This document shows positions 6,230 through 8,586 of a DNA stretch of 8,586 nt, piece by piece (position 1 is the first letter of the stretch; every line of letters begins with the position of its first letter). The notes below the pieces were generated by a model. The model did no database searches. It was not told the DNA's origin and was given only the letters and a program-made list of their open reading frames with translations. This DNA is from Myxococcales bacterium (GTDB lineage: Bacteria; Myxococcota_A; Polyangia; Polyangiales; Houyiibacteriaceae): contig JAUXFZ010000076.1 of assembly GCA_030622585.1 (NCBI GenBank), positions 1 through 8,586 on the forward strand, given 5' to 3'. Made by a program: the position numbers and the translations under genes.

Positions 6230-6817
6230 GTGACACCGGGCTCGAGTCTACCTCCGCTGCAGAAGAACGATGGCAAGTATGGCCTGATCGCCTTGCTGCT
6301 CCTGCTCGCCGCCGGCGGGCTTTGGCTCTTCTTCAGAACCGACGATCCGCCGCGTCAGGCCGAGGCCCCGGAGCCTGTCCCCGAAGCGCCTGCGCGGGAG
6401 CAGTTCGTCGCGGAGATCGAAATTCCGGACGAAGATGCTGGGGCAGAGGACGTTGACCACGAGCCGCCGGCTTCCAAGCCCGGCCGTTCTTCGCAGACCC
6501 CGCCCGAGGATTGGGTCTGCCGTGGCAGCCTGGAGGCTGCCCAGCTCAGGGCTGTCATCAAGGGCCAACCGAGCAAGCAAGTGCAGACCTGCTACGAGCG
6601 CGCGCTCAAGGACGACAACCTGCTCCAGGGTTCGATGACCGTTCTGCTCACCATCGGTGCGAGTGGCGCCGTGAGGGCAGTCTCGGTGGACGGCACGCTG
6701 AGAGACCGCCAGGTGTACGCGTGCGTGAAGCGCGTCGCGAGGACGTGGAAGTTCCCGAAGCCGAGCGGCGGGTGCGTGCGGACCTCGGTGCCGTTTCAGA
6801 TGCTGCCGAAGCTCTAA
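6230..6817 (+). CDS. Membrane-anchored protein with AgmX/PglI-type C-terminal domain
   Basis: This is a small single-pass protein of 195 residues. A short N-terminal stretch is followed by a membrane segment at about 17-35 (YGLIALLLLLAAGGLWLFF), an acidic and proline-rich linker (about 38-93), and a folded C-terminal domain (about 95-195). The domain shows the AgmX/PglI pattern: an alpha-helical region leading to TCYERAL (120-126), GSMTVLLTIGASGAV (134-148), VYACVKR (162-168), WKFPKP (173-178) and a closing VPFQ (187-190). This fold is shared in myxobacteria by gliding-motility protein AgmX and many TonB-like or pilin-associated proteins of unknown role. Four cysteines (97, 121, 165 and 182) could form disulfides if the domain is periplasmic. 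The start is a GTG. An in-frame TGA lies at 6200-6202 and no in-frame ATG precedes the membrane segment. The gene diverges from the isomerase operon and ends 6 bases from the stop of fbp. The family call is confident; the function is not known. Confidence 0.8.
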   Translation: MTPGSSLPPLQKNDGKYGLIALLLLLAAGGLWLFFRTDDPPRQAEAPEPVPEAPAREQFVAEIEIPDEDAGAEDVDHEPPASKPGRSSQTPPEDWVCRGSLEAAQLRAVIKGQPSKQVQTCYERALKDDNLLQGSMTVLLTIGASGAVRAVSVDGTLRDRQVYACVKRVARTWKFPKPSGGCVRTSVPFQMLPKL

Positions 6818-6823
6818 ACCGGC

Positions 6824-7855
6824 TCACGCGCCAGCGAATCGAAGCGCGTCCGCCACGTCGTCCGGGCTACCCATGAATACGGGCGTCCGCTCATGGAGCT
6901 CCTTGGGCTCGATCGTGAGGATCCTTCTGTGCCCGTCGGACGCGCTGCCCCCGGCCGCCTCGACCAGGAACGCCATGGGCGAGGCTTCGTAGAGCAGACG
7001 GAGCTTGCCCCGCTCGTTCTTCGCGTCCGCCGGGTACACGAAGATGCCTCCGCGAAGCAGCGTCCTGTGTAGGTCAGCGACCATCGCGCCGATGTACCGC
7101 AGCCGGTAGGCTTTCTTGTTCTCGGAGGGTGTCTTGATCCAGTCAACCCACTGCTGAATGCCCTCCGCCCAAGAGTGGTAATTGCCTTCGTTGATCGAGT
7201 AAATGCCACCGCGCTGCGGCATGCGAATGTTCGGATGCGACAAGAAGAATTCGCCGACTCCCGGGTCATACGTGAACCCATCGACTTGGTCGCCGGTGGA
7301 GTACACCATCATGTTGGACGAGCCGTACACCACGTAGCCTGCTGCCACGATGTCGCTGCCCGGCTGCAACAAGTCTTGCAGCGTCCCGGGCGTACCCTCC
7401 GGCGTAAGCCGTCGGTGAATCGAAAAGATGGTTCCGATCGACGCGTTGATGTCGATGTTGCCCGATCCGTCGAGGGGGTCGAACTGCAGCACGTACTTGC
7501 CCTGCGGGTACTGCGGCGGGATTTGGATTGGCTCTTCGACCTCTTCGCTTCCCATCACGCAGACGTGTCCTCCCGCCTCGACGGTGTTCACGATCGTGGT
7601 GTTGGCGAAGTCGTCGAGCTTCTGGACCTGTTCCCCCTGGACGTTCGTCGTTCCGGTGCGTCCGAGGATGCCTGACAGCCCGGCTTTGCTGACCCGGCTG
7701 CCTATGATTTTGGCTGCCAAGCTGATCTGCTGGAAAAGACCGGTGAAATCACCCGTCGCTTGAGGCATGCGGCGCTGGCGGTCGAGCAGGTGGCGTTCTA
7801 GGGTAGTTCCGATAGGGCTTTGTCGGGTGGGGCCAATCGATACTGCGCGACTCAT
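6824..7855 (-). CDS. fbp: Fructose-1,6-bisphosphatase, class I
   Basis: The enzyme hydrolyses fructose 1,6-bisphosphate to fructose 6-phosphate and phosphate, the irreversible step of gluconeogenesis (also used in Calvin-cycle organisms), in the cytoplasm. Class I hallmarks are all present: an N-terminal TLERHLLDRQ segment (18-27), the metal-binding GSEEVEEP (102-109), DPLDGSGNID (126-135) carrying the catalytic metal-ligand aspartates, the substrate-binding YIGAMVADLHRTLLRGGIF (254-272), and the YPAD and GKLRLLYEASPMAFLVEAAG blocks (274-277 and 283-302). Length, 343 residues, is close to the 332 of E. coli Fbp. The ATG at 7853-7855 is supported because the conserved TLERHLLDRQ segment lies upstream of the next methionine (residue 30). 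No clear Shine-Dalgarno precedes it. The gene appears monocistronic, converging with the AgmX-type gene and diverging from the EAL gene across a 106-base AT-rich spacer. No Calvin-cycle genes are in the window. Confidence 0.96.
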   Translation of the reverse strand: MSRAVSIGPTRQSPIGTTLERHLLDRQRRMPQATGDFTGLFQQISLAAKIIGSRVSKAGLSGILGRTGTTNVQGEQVQKLDDFANTTIVNTVEAGGHVCVMGSEEVEEPIQIPPQYPQGKYVLQFDPLDGSGNIDINASIGTIFSIHRRLTPEGTPGTLQDLLQPGSDIVAAGYVVYGSSNMMVYSTGDQVDGFTYDPGVGEFFLSHPNIRMPQRGGIYSINEGNYHSWAEGIQQWVDWIKTPSENKKAYRLRYIGAMVADLHRTLLRGGIFVYPADAKNERGKLRLLYEASPMAFLVEAAGGSASDGHRRILTIEPKELHERTPVFMGSPDDVADALRFAGA

Positions 7856-7895
7856 TGCTGCGGGACATACCAGAGCGCCCTGATGAGCGCCAGGA

Positions 7896-7911
7896 ATCCC
7901 TAAATAGGGAT
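7896..7911. repeat. Perfect short inverted repeat in the fbp/EAL divergent spacer
   Basis: Six-base arms ATCCCT and AGGGAT flank the four-base centre AAAT, all within the AT-rich stretch between fbp and the EAL gene. It could be an operator for a dimeric regulator or a small hairpin. It is not a terminator, since neither flanking gene ends here. The short length makes chance occurrence possible. Confidence 0.4.
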
Positions 7912-7949
7912 ACCAATTCGTGGTTGTAATATTGTAAACTTACCGTGTT

Positions 7950-7954
7950 GGGGA
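7950..7954 (+). promoter_or_regulatory. Ribosome binding site deciding the EAL-protein start
   Basis: GGGGA lies seven bases ahead of the GTG at 7962-7964. Three in-frame candidate starts follow one another (TTG 7956, GTG 7959, GTG 7962), below an in-frame TAA at 7935-7937. The spacing to 7962 is the most favourable, so that start is chosen. Confidence 0.5.
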
Positions 7955-7961
7955 CTTGGTG

Positions 7962-8586
7962 GTGAACTTCGCAAACTGGCTCGAGACCGTTCGGCGGCGA
8001 CGATCGGGGGGTCCCCGTGTCCGCAGCCCTCGTGGTCTCCCCGGCGTACTCGCGCGTGGCGATCTCAGCGTCGTCTACCAGCCCATCGTCTCCCTCACGA
8101 CGATGGAACCGTTCGCGTACGAAGCCCTGGTTCGAAGCGACTCACCACACTGGGTCAACCCACCGCAGCTCTTCGATGAAGCGATCAAGTCTGGATACGT
8201 CGGGGCGCTTGGCCGCGCGATCCGCGAGGTCGCCACGACTCACGGCCCGGAGAAGCCACTGTTCCTCAACGTGCACCCCAACGAGTTCGACGAGTCGTGG
8301 CTCGTCCAGCCCGACGATCCGATCTTCACCCACGAGCAACCGATCTATCTCGAGGTGACCGAGTCGGTCCCGCTGACTCACTTTGCGTACTGCCACAGCG
8401 TTCTTCGCGAGATTCGTGGCAAAGGCGTGTCGCTTGCAGTCGATGACCTCGGCGCTGGCTACTCGAACCTGAAATACATCGTTGACCTCAACCCCGAGAT
8501 TGTGAAGCTCGATCGAACGCTGATTGCCGATCTCGCGGACGACCGCCGTGCGCAGGTCTTGGTGCGCCACCTCGTGCGGCTCTGCC
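7962..8586 (+). CDS. EAL-domain protein, probable cyclic-di-GMP phosphodiesterase (3' truncated)
   Basis: The 208 complete codons visible encode most of an EAL domain, the fold that hydrolyses cyclic-di-GMP to pGpG. The frame stays open to the window edge. Residues 1-32 are a short arginine-rich leader (RRRR at 12-15) with no PAS, GAF, GGDEF or membrane segment ahead of the domain. The EAL domain begins at GDLSVVYQPIVSL (33-45). Visible active-site residues are intact: Glu54 of the EAL triplet (YEALVR), Asn103 (FLNVHP), Glu131 (LEVTES), Asp161-Asp162 (AVDDLGAGYSNL) and Lys182 (VKLDR). The later loop-6 glutamate and the terminal Gln motif lie beyond the window, so activity is likely but not proven. 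Further domains could follow downstream. DDLG in place of the commoner DDFG is a mild variation. The gene is oriented away from fbp. Regulated membrane or motility behaviour is the usual output of such enzymes, but the target here is unknown. Confidence 0.88.
   Translation, partial: MNFANWLETVRRRRSGGPRVRSPRGLPGVLARGDLSVVYQPIVSLTTMEPFAYEALVRSDSPHWVNPPQLFDEAIKSGYVGALGRAIREVATTHGPEKPLFLNVHPNEFDESWLVQPDDPIFTHEQPIYLEVTESVPLTHFAYCHSVLREIRGKGVSLAVDDLGAGYSNLKYIVDLNPEIVKLDRTLIADLADDRRAQVLVRHLVRLC

Noticed and set aside
8142..8570. A 142-codon minus-strand frame opposite the EAL gene
   Set aside because: The plus-strand frame encodes an EAL domain with conserved active-site residues, so the antisense frame is a shadow.

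Overview
This window comes from a GC-rich bacterial chromosome, most likely a deltaproteobacterium in the broad sense (Myxococcota or a relative). The taxonomic guess rests on the GC-rich third positions, the frequent GTG starts, and a small membrane protein with an AgmX/PglI-type C-terminal domain, a family typical of myxobacteria. It is an inference, because no rRNA or other marker gene is present. I see no tRNA, rRNA, CRISPR array, insertion sequence, integrase or attachment site. Genes are tightly packed and no gap exceeds about 120 bases.

Left part (1-2467). The window opens inside a plus-strand membrane glycosyltransferase of the GT39/PMT (GT-C) type and shows its C-terminal part. It faces a minus-strand pair: an unrecognised membrane-anchored protein, followed 45 bases later by phosphatidylserine synthase (pssA). 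Both known products act at the membrane on lipid or lipid-linked substrates.

Middle (2534-6109). A plus-strand gene encodes the two subunits of molybdopterin synthase as one MoaD-MoaE polypeptide. It diverges from the hypothetical gene and ends tail-to-tail, with overlapping stop codons, against a minus-strand pair. That pair is a membrane-anchored parvulin-type peptidyl-prolyl isomerase (PpiD/SurA-like) and an M16 zinc peptidase whose start overlaps the isomerase's end by 14 bases, which looks like a translationally coupled protein-quality-control operon.

Right part (6110-8586). A 120-base divergent region carries plausible promoters in both directions. It separates the isomerase operon from the AgmX/PglI-domain protein. 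That gene converges, with a 6-base gap, on class I fructose-1,6-bisphosphatase (fbp, minus strand). A 106-base AT-rich spacer with a short perfect inverted repeat then leads to a plus-strand EAL-domain protein, probably a cyclic-di-GMP phosphodiesterase, cut by the right edge.

Most of the content is housekeeping. The most notable item is the MoaD-MoaE fusion. It keeps the MoaD Gly-Gly terminus exactly at the junction (residues 81-82) and every MoaE catalytic residue at a constant offset, which implies processing after translation. I do not see a convincing undescribed multi-gene system here.
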